NCBI RefSeq assembly: GCF_000621745.1
Contig: NZ_JHXK01000013.1
Location: 62,001 to 126,000 of the forward strand
Origin: Clostridium beijerinckii HUN142
Lineage (GTDB): Bacteria > Bacillota > Clostridia > Clostridiales > Clostridiaceae
Direction: 5' to 3'
DNA length: 64,000 bases
Each line of letters starts with the position of its first letter. The first letter of the stretch is position 1. The notes below the pieces were generated by a model. The model was not told where the DNA came from, searched no databases, and saw only the letters and a list, made by a program, of their open reading frames with translations. Below, piece after piece: positions 56,612-64,000 of this stretch. The translations under genes and the position numbers were made by a program.

Positions 56612-56696
56612 AAAAGTGAGAATAAATTAATACTAAAACTTTAAAACGAAACGTGTATGTTTTGTAAGGAGTTTTGTATGAATTATACAAATGAAA

Positions 56697-56735
56697 AAAT
56701 ATTAGTATGTGAGAATTCTCGCATACTAATATTTT
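56697..56735 (+). terminator. Terminator between the two transpeptidase genes
   Basis: ATTAGTATG-T-GAGAA and TTCTC-G-CATACTAAT form a stem followed by ATTTTTTAG. Its sequence resembles the terminator after the second transpeptidase gene. Confidence 0.8.
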
Positions 56736-56843
56736 TTAGTAATAATATCCGTTATATATTTAGGTATCCTATTAGAATTGTTAAAACCAATACTCAGCTA
56801 ATAGGTGAATATCTAAATTAGTGCTTTATTCAGAGGAAAATAA

Positions 56844-59108
56844 ATGGAGGAACAGGCATTGAAAAAGAAAAAACATGTAAGTAAAGTAAAAATACGAAAG
56901 AGAACGAGAAGTGTTGCTTTTTCATTAACAGCTATTTTTGCTATATTAATAATTAGACTCTCTTATATAGTGATGGTTGATGGAAAAGACTATTCTGCAA
57001 GAGCTGAAGAACAGTGGACAAGTGAAGTGAAAATAGATGCTAAAAGAGGAGAAGTGCTGGATAGGAATGGAAATGAGCTGGCTGTATCTGCTAATGTCTA
57101 TAGAGTGGATTTTGATTTAAATTCAATAAGGAATTACTTGAAAAGATCAGTAAAATCCATTCCAAGTAAAGAACTTAGCCATATGAAAAGTGTAGGAATT
57201 CCGATCCCTACAGAAGGAAGTGGCTTAACGAACGATGATATTGCACCTGTAATTGCGAAAGTATTGAATATGGATGTGTCAGAAATAAAAGCGGATTTAG
57301 AAAAGAAGCTTCCAAGTGGGGCAGATGCATTTTCTGTGACTGTAGCACGAAAAATAGAAAAAGATATAGCGGATAAAGTAAAAGAACTTAATATAAATGG
57401 AATTATAATTTCGCAAGATACGAAAAGATATTATCCTAATAATAATTTTCTAACGCACGTTTTAGGAACTACTGATCCTGATGGCAAAGGATTAAGTGGT
57501 GTAGAACTTCAATATAATTCATATTTGTCGGGAATTCCTGGAATGAAGGTTGCGGAGCTTGATAAAAATAATGAAGATTTGCCTTATACAGTTTCTCAAT
57601 ATACAGAACCTGTAAATGGCAAAGATGTTACTTTAACTATCGATGAAAATATTCAAAATATAGTTGAAAATATAGCACAAAAGGCCTATAAAGATGATAA
57701 AGCTAAAGAAGTTTCGATATTAGTAATGAATCCTAAGACTGGAGAAGTTTTAGGAATGGTAAATAAACCAGATTTTGATCCTAATAATCCATATGATGGA
57801 GCAAGTAAATTTGATGGAGCAGATCTCAATGATAAGATACAGAAAATGTGGAGAAATAGGTTGGTAAGTGATACGTTTGAACCGGGATCAATATTTAAAG
57901 TAATCACTACCATATCTGGTTTAGAAAACAATGTTGCAAATAAAGATACACAATTTGTGGATAATGGATCAATATCTGTAGGTGGAATTGTAGTGAAGGA
58001 TGCGGAACGAGAAAATAAACTTCAAAATTTACTTCAAATTATTCAGAATTCATCAAATGTGTGTTTTGTAAAATTAGGGCAAATGATTGGTAAAGACAAA
58101 TTATATGAATCTATTAATAAGTTCGGATTCGGAAAAGTAAGTGGAATCGACTTACCAGGGGAGGCATCTGGAATTGTGAAACCAATCGATAAAGTTTCAG
58201 AAGCGGATCTTGCAACAATATCATTTGGACAGACTAATACAGTGAATTCGGTTCAATATATGGCTGCATTTAATGCTATTGCTAATGGAGGGACTCTAAT
58301 TCAACCTCATGTAATGAAAGAAATTACTCATAATGATGAAAATAGTGTTAAGATTGTTGATGAAACTTTTAAACCTACGACTGCTACAGTTGCAAGTGCA
58401 GAAAAATCAGCAGAACTTAGAAGTTATCTTGAAGGTGTTGTAACTGGGGGAACAGCAACTGGAACTTTTATAGAGGGATATCACATTGGGGGTAAAACAG
58501 GAACTGCAGAAAAGGTTGTTGGTGGTAAGTATGGAGAAGGCAAATATATATCTTCATTTGTGGGAATGGCTCCAGCTAATGATCCTAAAGTTACAGTTAT
58601 GATAACTGTTGATGAGCCTAGTAACGGTGAATACTATGCTTCACAAGTAGCAGTACCATATGCAAAAATGCTGTTTACAGGTATCTTTAACTATTTAGAT
58701 AGTGTATCTTCTAATGAGAAAATTGTTAAGGATATTATTATCCCAGAGGTTAGAAACATGAAAGTTTCAGATGCTGAGAAAGTATTAAAGGATAAAGGCC
58801 TAGATTGTAATATAGATGGAAATGAAGAAACAATATTAAGTATGAAGCCATATCCAGGTTCATCAGTAAAGGAAGGTTCTAAAATAACTCTTTACACAAG
58901 TGGGGATGCGACTTATAATAATAATGTTGTAATGCCAAATGTTAGGGGATATTCAAAAGAGGACGCGACTACTTTATTAAAAAATCTTGGAATAACAGCA
59001 ACTTTTGAAGGAAATGGAGTTGTTTCAGTACAGAATATTTCAGAAGGTGAAGTTATACCTAAAGGAACAACTGCCGAGTTGATTTTAAGTTCGTATTATG
59101 AAGATTAA
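56844..59108 (+). CDS. SpoVD-type penicillin-binding transpeptidase (copy 2)
   Basis: This 754-residue paralogue is closely similar to the preceding gene along its whole length, with SIFK (about residue 350), SSN (about 401), KTG (about 551) and two PASTA domains, so it should be active. It differs where copy 1 has its Cys pair: the segment reads FVDNGSISVGGIVVKDAE, without either cysteine. One copy may serve the cortex and the other septation; which is which is not shown. The ATG at 56844 has an AGAGGA site; a TTG at 56859, 8 nt after GGAGG, is an equally good start. Confidence 0.92.
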   Translation: MEEQALKKKKHVSKVKIRKRTRSVAFSLTAIFAILIIRLSYIVMVDGKDYSARAEEQWTSEVKIDAKRGEVLDRNGNELAVSANVYRVDFDLNSIRNYLKRSVKSIPSKELSHMKSVGIPIPTEGSGLTNDDIAPVIAKVLNMDVSEIKADLEKKLPSGADAFSVTVARKIEKDIADKVKELNINGIIISQDTKRYYPNNNFLTHVLGTTDPDGKGLSGVELQYNSYLSGIPGMKVAELDKNNEDLPYTVSQYTEPVNGKDVTLTIDENIQNIVENIAQKAYKDDKAKEVSILVMNPKTGEVLGMVNKPDFDPNNPYDGASKFDGADLNDKIQKMWRNRLVSDTFEPGSIFKVITTISGLENNVANKDTQFVDNGSISVGGIVVKDAERENKLQNLLQIIQNSSNVCFVKLGQMIGKDKLYESINKFGFGKVSGIDLPGEASGIVKPIDKVSEADLATISFGQTNTVNSVQYMAAFNAIANGGTLIQPHVMKEITHNDENSVKIVDETFKPTTATVASAEKSAELRSYLEGVVTGGTATGTFIEGYHIGGKTGTAEKVVGGKYGEGKYISSFVGMAPANDPKVTVMITVDEPSNGEYYASQVAVPYAKMLFTGIFNYLDSVSSNEKIVKDIIIPEVRNMKVSDAEKVLKDKGLDCNIDGNEETILSMKPYPGSSVKEGSKITLYTSGDATYNNNVVMPNVRGYSKEDATTLLKNLGITATFEGNGVVSVQNISEGEVIPKGTTAELILSSYYED

Positions 59109-59195
59109 GAATAATGGTAGATATATAGGGAATTTAAATTAAAATCGCTTTTTGCGGAAAATTTAAAGTGAATTGGCGAATGATAAAATACTAGC

Positions 59196-59230
59196 ATGTG
59201 GGGGTGCTCGCATGCTATATTTTTTTATCA
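59196..59230 (+). terminator. Terminator after the second transpeptidase gene
   Basis: TAGCATG and CATGCTA form the stem around a G-rich loop, followed by TATTTTTTTATC. Layout and flanks match the terminator after copy 1. Confidence 0.8.
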
Positions 59231-59405
59231 TATAAGTTCTAATTAATGGATTTCATAGTTCATAAGATCATTACATACAAAATAAATCATATTCGCTGAG
59301 ATTAGATAATAATTGTGCATTTAATTTTCTTAAACGTAATAATTATTAATATAAAATATAAATTAAAATATTCATATACGATAAGTTAATTAGGAGGAAT
59401 TCAAT

Positions 59406-60866
59406 ATGAATTTGAAAAGTATTTTAAAAGGAATAGATTATGAATCAATTCAGGGTGATATTGATATTGAAGTTAACAAAATAAACTATGATAGCAGAAA
59501 AGCTGGTATTGATGATGTTTTTGTCTGTATAAAAGGATATGCCACTGATGGCCATAAATATATAGAAAAAGCTATTGAAAACGGAGCAAAAGTTATAGTA
59601 ATCCAAGATGATATAGAAATAAAGGATGAGAATATTACCATTATTAAATGCAATGATACAAGAAAAGCATTGGCATTAATGGGGGCAAATTATTATGATA
59701 ATCCTAGTTCTAAAATGAAGATAATTGGAGTTACTGGAACTAATGGAAAAACTACTACTGCTTTTATGATTAAGCATATTTTAGAAGAAAGCAATAAAAA
59801 AGTTGGTTTGATTGGAACTATCGCAAATTTTATAGGCAATGAGAAAATTCATACTGAAAGGACAACTCCTGAATCTTTAGAGCTTCAAGAATTATTCTCG
59901 GAAATGGTTGATAAGGGCGTAGAGTATTGCGTTATGGAAGTATCTTCCCATTCGTTGGAGTTAGATAGAGTTTATGGTATTGAATTTCAGGTTGGAATAT
60001 TTACTAATTTGACTAGAGATCATTTGGATTTTCATAAGACTTTTGAGAATTATTATAAGGCAAAATTTAAATTGTTTGAAAGATCTAGAATAAAAATTGT
60101 TAATGTTGACGATAATTACGGGAGAAAAGTAATTAGTGATTTAAACAATTTAACATGTAATGATATATATTCATTTTCGGTGAAAAGTACTTCGGATTTT
60201 AGAGCATTTGATGAAGAAATGGGAAGTAGAGAGATTAAATTTAAGCTCAATTTACAAGAAGATGAAAAATTTATTTTAAATATACCAGGTGAATATAATA
60301 TATATAATGCGTTAGGTGCAATAGTGGCTTGTTTTAAACTAGATATACCTGTAAAAGATATTAAAAGTGGTATTGAAAATGTAGTAGTTTTAGGAAGATG
60401 TGAAAGAGTAGCAAAAGAATATAATTTAGGGTATGAAATCATCATAGATTATGCGCATACTCCAGATGGTTTGGAAAATATATTAAAGACAGCGAAGGCC
60501 TTTACAAAAGGAAGGTTAATATCAGTATTTGGCTGTGGAGGAGATAGAGATAAAGTAAAAAGACCTGAAATGGGCAAGATATCAACGGATATTGCAGATA
60601 TTACAATTATAACATCTGATAATCCTAGAAGTGAAGAACCATTAAGCATAATAAAAGACATTGAAGAAGGTCTTGATAAAGATAATTATATAGTAATAGA
60701 AAATAGAAAAGAAGCAATAAAAAAAGCTATTGATATAGCTGTAAAAGATGATGTAATAGTTATTGCAGGTAAAGGTCATGAAACTTATCAAGTATTGAGG
60801 GATGAAACAATACATTTTGATGAAAGAGAAATTGTAAAAGAAATATTAGATAGCATGAACAATTAA
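59406..60866 (+). CDS. murE: UDP-MurNAc-tripeptide synthetase (meso-DAP adding)
   Basis: MurE adds the third stem-peptide residue to UDP-MurNAc-L-Ala-D-Glu. The 486 residues contain the uridine-binding region [19 protein letters not shown], the ATP loop [11 protein letters not shown] (about residue 110), [23 protein letters not shown] and the substrate motif [13 protein letters not shown] marks meso-diaminopimelate as the added residue, against lysine. It is the first Mur ligase of the cluster, with a GGAGG site. Confidence 0.96.
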   Translation: MNLKSILKGIDYESIQGDIDIEVNKINYDSRKAGIDDVFVCIKGYATDGHKYIEKAIENGAKVIVIQDDIEIKDENITIIKCNDTRKALALMGANYYDNPSSKMKIIGVTGTNGKTTTAFMIKHILEESNKKVGLIGTIANFIGNEKIHTERTTPESLELQELFSEMVDKGVEYCVMEVSSHSLELDRVYGIEFQVGIFTNLTRDHLDFHKTFENYYKAKFKLFERSRIKIVNVDDNYGRKVISDLNNLTCNDIYSFSVKSTSDFRAFDEEMGSREIKFKLNLQEDEKFILNIPGEYNIYNALGAIVACFKLDIPVKDIKSGIENVVVLGRCERVAKEYNLGYEIIIDYAHTPDGLENILKTAKAFTKGRLISVFGCGGDRDKVKRPEMGKISTDIADITIITSDNPRSEEPLSIIKDIEEGLDKDNYIVIENRKEAIKKAIDIAVKDDVIVIAGKGHETYQVLRDETIHFDEREIVKEILDSMNN

Positions 60867-61044
60867 ATATTTTAGTCATAATGTAACAATGACGGATTTA
60901 AGTGATATTTGTGATTATCATAAGAAATCTTTATAATATATAAATTTTTGTAATTATAAAATTAGAGAAAGATTTTCGGGTTTTCTTTCATAAATATGTT
61001 GACTGTTATTTAATCGATGAAGTTAACTGAAAATTAAGGGGTGG

Positions 61045-62403
61045 ATGGACTTGGATTTAAATTTAGCAGAGATAATTAAGGCGGTAGATGGAGAAATAAT
61101 AGTTAAAAATAATGAAGGACTTTTTAATAAGGTTTCAACTGATACTAGAAAAATTCAGAAAAACAATTTATTCATTGCATTAAAAGGAGAGAATTTTAAT
61201 GGAAATGATTATACACTAAAAGCTATTGAAAAAGGGGCATCTATAGTAATAATTGATGATGTGAAATTTAAAATTGAGGATTTAAAAAATAGAGGAACCA
61301 TTATTAAAGTTAAAGATACTAAAGAAGCTTTAGGAGATTTAGCCAGATTTTATAGAAAAAAAATTGGAATAAAGGTAGTGGGCATAACAGGATCTACTGG
61401 AAAGACTTCAACAAAAGATTTGGTAGCTGCATTTTTAAGCGGAAAATACAATGTTTTTAAAACTCAAGGAAACTTCAATAATGAAATTGGATTGCCGCTT
61501 ATGATATTTGAACTTTCAAAAGATTATGATATAGCTGTTCTTGAAATGGGAATGAGTAATTTTGGAGAAATAAATAAGCTAGCAAGCATTGCACTTCCAG
61601 ATGTTGGTGCAATAACTAATATTGGAGTAGCTCATATAGAATATTTGAAGACCAGAGAAAATATACTTAAAGAGAAGATGTCTATATCAGATTTCTTTGA
61701 AGATAAAAATTCATTAATAGTGAACTGTGAAAATGATATGCTAAAAACAGTAGTTGAATGTGATAAGTTTAATTTAGAAAGAGTAGGTTATGATTCGAAT
61801 TATAATCTTTATGCTAAAAATATAAAGTTGACATCTGAAAATACTTCATTTGATGTAGTTACTGATAATAATAAAAATTATAGATTTACTCTAAATATGG
61901 TTGGAGAGCATAATGTTTTAAATGCACTTATAGGAATACAAATAGCAAGAAATTTTGGATTGACTTTTGAAGAGATGGAAAAGGGGTTAGAGAATTTTAA
62001 TGCTACTTCTATGAGACTTGAAGTTATAAATAGGGATGAGTTTACTATTATAAATGATTCTTATAACGCTAATCCAGATTCTATGAAAGCAGCACTTGAA
62101 GTGCTAAAAAACTATTCTGGAACTAGAAAAATAGCAGTACTTGGAACTATGGGCGAGCTTGGAGATTATGCGAAAGAAGCACATATCCAAGTTGGTAAAT
62201 TTGCTAAAGATAAAGCAGATATTCTATTAACTACTGGTGAATTTAAGGAGTATTATAAGGAAGGCTTCGGAGAGGATGCAATGGTGTTTGAGAGTAAACA
62301 GGAATTAATACAGAGATTAACTGATATGATTAAAGTAAATGATACTATTTTAATTAAAGCATCTAGAAGTGCAAAATTTGAGGAAATAACCAAATATCTA
62401 TAG
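61045..62403 (+). CDS. murF: UDP-MurNAc-tripeptide-D-Ala-D-Ala ligase
   Basis: MurF adds D-Ala-D-Ala to the tripeptide precursor. The 452 residues include VSTDTRKIQKNNLFIALKGENFNGND, the ATP loop GITGSTGKTSTKDL (about residue 115), TQGNFNNEIGLPL, LEMGMSNFGEI and INDSYNANPDSMKAAL. The ATG at 61045 lies only 3 nt from GGGG, so a TTG at 61051 may be the true start. It is followed by the unusual 103-nt spacer before mraY. Confidence 0.96.
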   Translation: MDLDLNLAEIIKAVDGEIIVKNNEGLFNKVSTDTRKIQKNNLFIALKGENFNGNDYTLKAIEKGASIVIIDDVKFKIEDLKNRGTIIKVKDTKEALGDLARFYRKKIGIKVVGITGSTGKTSTKDLVAAFLSGKYNVFKTQGNFNNEIGLPLMIFELSKDYDIAVLEMGMSNFGEINKLASIALPDVGAITNIGVAHIEYLKTRENILKEKMSISDFFEDKNSLIVNCENDMLKTVVECDKFNLERVGYDSNYNLYAKNIKLTSENTSFDVVTDNNKNYRFTLNMVGEHNVLNALIGIQIARNFGLTFEEMEKGLENFNATSMRLEVINRDEFTIINDSYNANPDSMKAALEVLKNYSGTRKIAVLGTMGELGDYAKEAHIQVGKFAKDKADILLTTGEFKEYYKEGFGEDAMVFESKQELIQRLTDMIKVNDTILIKASRSAKFEEITKYL

Positions 62404-62419
62404 AATTTAAAATAACACG

Positions 62420-62509
62420 AAGGAGGTGACTTGCCTTAATTAAGATCTTCAAGGAAATAATTGCTTAGCATGATTATTTTCTTTCGGATGCTTTAGGCAA
62501 CACTGGATG
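62420..62509 (+). promoter_or_regulatory. Hairpin-bridged ribosome binding site of mraY
   Basis: A perfect site AAGGAGGTGA (62420-62429) is followed not by a gene but by a hairpin. TTGCCT (62431-62436) pairs with AGGCAA (62495-62500), AAG and ATC (62442-62447) with GAT and CTT (62487-62493), and AAGGAAATAAT (62451-62461) with ATTATTTTCTT (62473-62483; one G-U). CACTGG and the mraY ATG at 62507 follow at once. Folding would set GGAGG 10 nt from the ATG. Read linearly, the site would serve only the tiny frames GTG (62427) or TTG (62431), of 5 and 2 codons. Confidence 0.65.
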
Positions 62510-63487
62510 GGGGAAGCAATAAACTTATTAATCAACTCAAAGATTTTAGCACCATTAATTATGGGGTTCGCATTTTCAATAGTACTTGGACCAATATTTA
62601 TACCAATATTACACAAGCTAAAGTTTGGTCAAAATATAAGAAAAGAGGGACCTAAAAGTCATCAAAAAAAATCTGGAACACCAACAATGGGTGGACTTAT
62701 ATTCTTTATAGCTACAGCTACCGCTATATTAATTATGGGACAAAAACCTATGAGTAAAGAAATGATATTACTCTATTCTTTTTTAGCTTTTGGATTTATC
62801 GGATTTTTAGATGATATTTTAAAAATAATTCATAAAGATAATCTAGGATTAAGAGCAGCACAAAAGATGATTTTATTAGTCTTATTTTCAGTAGCTTTAG
62901 CATGGTATGGATATACAAATGTGGGTACAGACATTTTGATTCCATTTATAAATCAAAATTTCAGATTGAATTTGGGAATATTATACATACCATTTATAGT
63001 AATATATTATGCAGCAGTAACTAATGCTGTGAACTTAACTGACGGTATAGATGGACTTGCAACTTCAGTTACAGTTATAGTATTAACTTTTTTTGCTATT
63101 ATTGGTTTTAGGACACAAAATGTTGAAGTAGCAGTTTTTGCAATAGCATTAGCTGGAGCATTGCTTGGATTCCTAAAATTTAATGCATTTCCTGCAAAGA
63201 TATTTATGGGGGATACAGGTTCGTTAGCTCTAGGGGGAGTTATTGGGACAATAGCATTGATGTTAAAGATGGAGTTGTTCGTAATTATAGTCGGAGGAAT
63301 ATATTTAATTGAAACATTATCTGTTATAATTCAAGTTACATCATTTAAATTAACAGGTAAAAGAGTATTTAGAATGTCTCCAATCCATCATCACTTTGAA
63401 CAAGTTGGATGGAGTGAAGTGAAAATAGTAACGATTTTTTCAAGTATTACAGCAATTTTATGTATAATTGGCTTTATAGCACTTTAG
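62507..63487 (+). CDS. mraY: Phospho-N-acetylmuramoyl-pentapeptide transferase
   Basis: MraY makes lipid I by moving phospho-MurNAc-pentapeptide to undecaprenyl phosphate. The 326 residues have about ten membrane helices and the family blocks [17 protein letters not shown], the metal-binding [34 protein letters not shown] and [14 protein letters not shown]. The ATG at 62507 has no ribosome site directly upstream; the strong site at 62420 appears to reach it through a hairpin. Confidence 0.95.
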   Translation: MGEAINLLINSKILAPLIMGFAFSIVLGPIFIPILHKLKFGQNIRKEGPKSHQKKSGTPTMGGLIFFIATATAILIMGQKPMSKEMILLYSFLAFGFIGFLDDILKIIHKDNLGLRAAQKMILLVLFSVALAWYGYTNVGTDILIPFINQNFRLNLGILYIPFIVIYYAAVTNAVNLTDGIDGLATSVTVIVLTFFAIIGFRTQNVEVAVFAIALAGALLGFLKFNAFPAKIFMGDTGSLALGGVIGTIALMLKMELFVIIVGGIYLIETLSVIIQVTSFKLTGKRVFRMSPIHHHFEQVGWSEVKIVTIFSSITAILCIIGFIAL

Positions 63488-63515
63488 TTAAGTAGTAGAT
63501 TTGGAGGATTTATGT

Positions 63516-64000
63516 ATGAAGGTCATTGGGTCCAAAAGAAAATCAAAAATGGGTGAAATAGATTATGGAATATTTTATACTGTAGCATTACTTTTAACAA
63601 TTGGAGTAGTTATGGTATATTCTGCAAGTTCTTATTATGCTATGTTTATGTATAAGGATAGTATGTTTTTTCTAAAAAAAGAATTAATGGCTGGAGTCGT
63701 TGGAATTATAGCAATGGCAGTAGCGATGAGTGTTGACTATCATAAGATAAAGAAATATACAGCTATAATAATGATAGCGACTATACCTATACTATTAGCA
63801 GTGTTTCTTTTTCCAGGAACTAATGGAGCACAAAGATGGATTAATTTAGGTCCGTTAAGCTTTCAACCATCTGAGCTTGCGAAATACGTTGTAGTACTAT
63901 TTTTAGCAAGAAGCCTTGAGGTAAAAGGTGAAGGAGTAAAAAATTTTAAAACTGGAATAGTACCTTATCTAGCTACATCAGGATTTTATGCTGCCATTGT
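63516..64000 (+). CDS. spoVE: SEDS-family peptidoglycan polymerase (SpoVE/FtsW type), N-terminal part
   Basis: The gene runs off the right edge; about 161 codons are seen. The visible part has an N-terminal cytoplasmic segment, four or five membrane helices and the SEDS hallmark GAQRWINLGPLSFQPSELAKY at about residues 106-126. SEDS proteins polymerise glycan strands with a class B penicillin-binding protein such as those encoded upstream. Position after mraY favours SpoVE or FtsW. The ATG at 63516 is 8 nt after GGAGG; an ATG at 63512 is in another frame and soon stops. Confidence 0.92.
   Translation, partial: MKVIGSKRKSKMGEIDYGIFYTVALLLTIGVVMVYSASSYYAMFMYKDSMFFLKKELMAGVVGIIAMAVAMSVDYHKIKKYTAIIMIATIPILLAVFLFPGTNGAQRWINLGPLSFQPSELAKYVVVLFLARSLEVKGEGVKNFKTGIVPYLATSGFYAAI

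Noticed and set aside
56678..56821. 47-codon frame with an AAGGAG site between the two spoVD-type genes
   Set aside because: The terminator hairpin of copy 1 lies inside it, and its product has no protein-like composition; chance is more likely.

Overview
The window is a low-GC, AT-rich stretch of a spore-forming Clostridium (sensu stricto) chromosome. The evidence is the gene order ruvAB-queA-tgt-yajC-secDF-apt-rel, the sporulation genes (bofC-like, ytxC, two spoVD-type transpeptidases, a spoVE-type SEDS gene), strong AGGAGG ribosome sites, many TTG/GTG starts and very AT-rich spacers. The species cannot be fixed from the sequence; a relative of C. beijerinckii/C. butyricum is my inference. 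No prophage, CRISPR array, tRNA, rRNA or transposase gene was seen.

Layout. 1-2.3 kb: tail of a radical SAM/SPASM protein, an HExxH membrane protein, a wrecked rubrerythrin pseudogene and a BofC-like protein. 2.5-20 kb: a plus-strand housekeeping run for Holliday-junction processing (ruvAB), queuosine tRNA modification (queA, tgt), Sec export (yajC, secD, secF), a catalytically eroded RecJ relative, purine salvage and stringent response (apt, rel), D-Tyr-tRNA editing (dtd), a metallo-hydrolase, hemZ, hisS and aspS. 20-43.7 kb: a more accessory region on both strands with a second ribosomal protein S4, small membrane proteins, homoserine dehydrogenase, a FIST protein followed by a histidine kinase with a dead receiver domain, CarD, uridine kinase, a HAD phosphatase, threonine dehydratase, YjdF with its riboswitch-type leader, a PadR/DUF2812 operon with a textbook operator, an ABC-F ATPase and a GNAT acetyltransferase. 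43.9-52 kb: ytxC, the infC-rpmI-rplT operon behind an L20-type leader, an rRNA/tRNA methyltransferase, and pheS-pheT behind a T-box. 52-64 kb: the division and cell-wall cluster mraZ-rsmH-ftsL-spoVD-spoVD2-murE-murF-mraY-spoVE, cut by the right edge.

Much of the unusual content lies between genes. A strong Shine-Dalgarno sequence 80 nt upstream of mraY appears to be brought to the start codon by a long hairpin. A structured segment of unknown family separates the phenylalanine T-box from pheS. Switch-like RNAs with mutually exclusive pairings lie upstream of mraZ and in the gap before the GNAT gene. Three AAAGTGG-type boxes at exact 10-bp spacing precede mraZ. At the protein level, the RecJ relative has lost all its DHH metal ligands, the hybrid kinase has an unphosphorylatable receiver, and spoVD is duplicated together with its terminator, with the Cys pair kept in only one copy.
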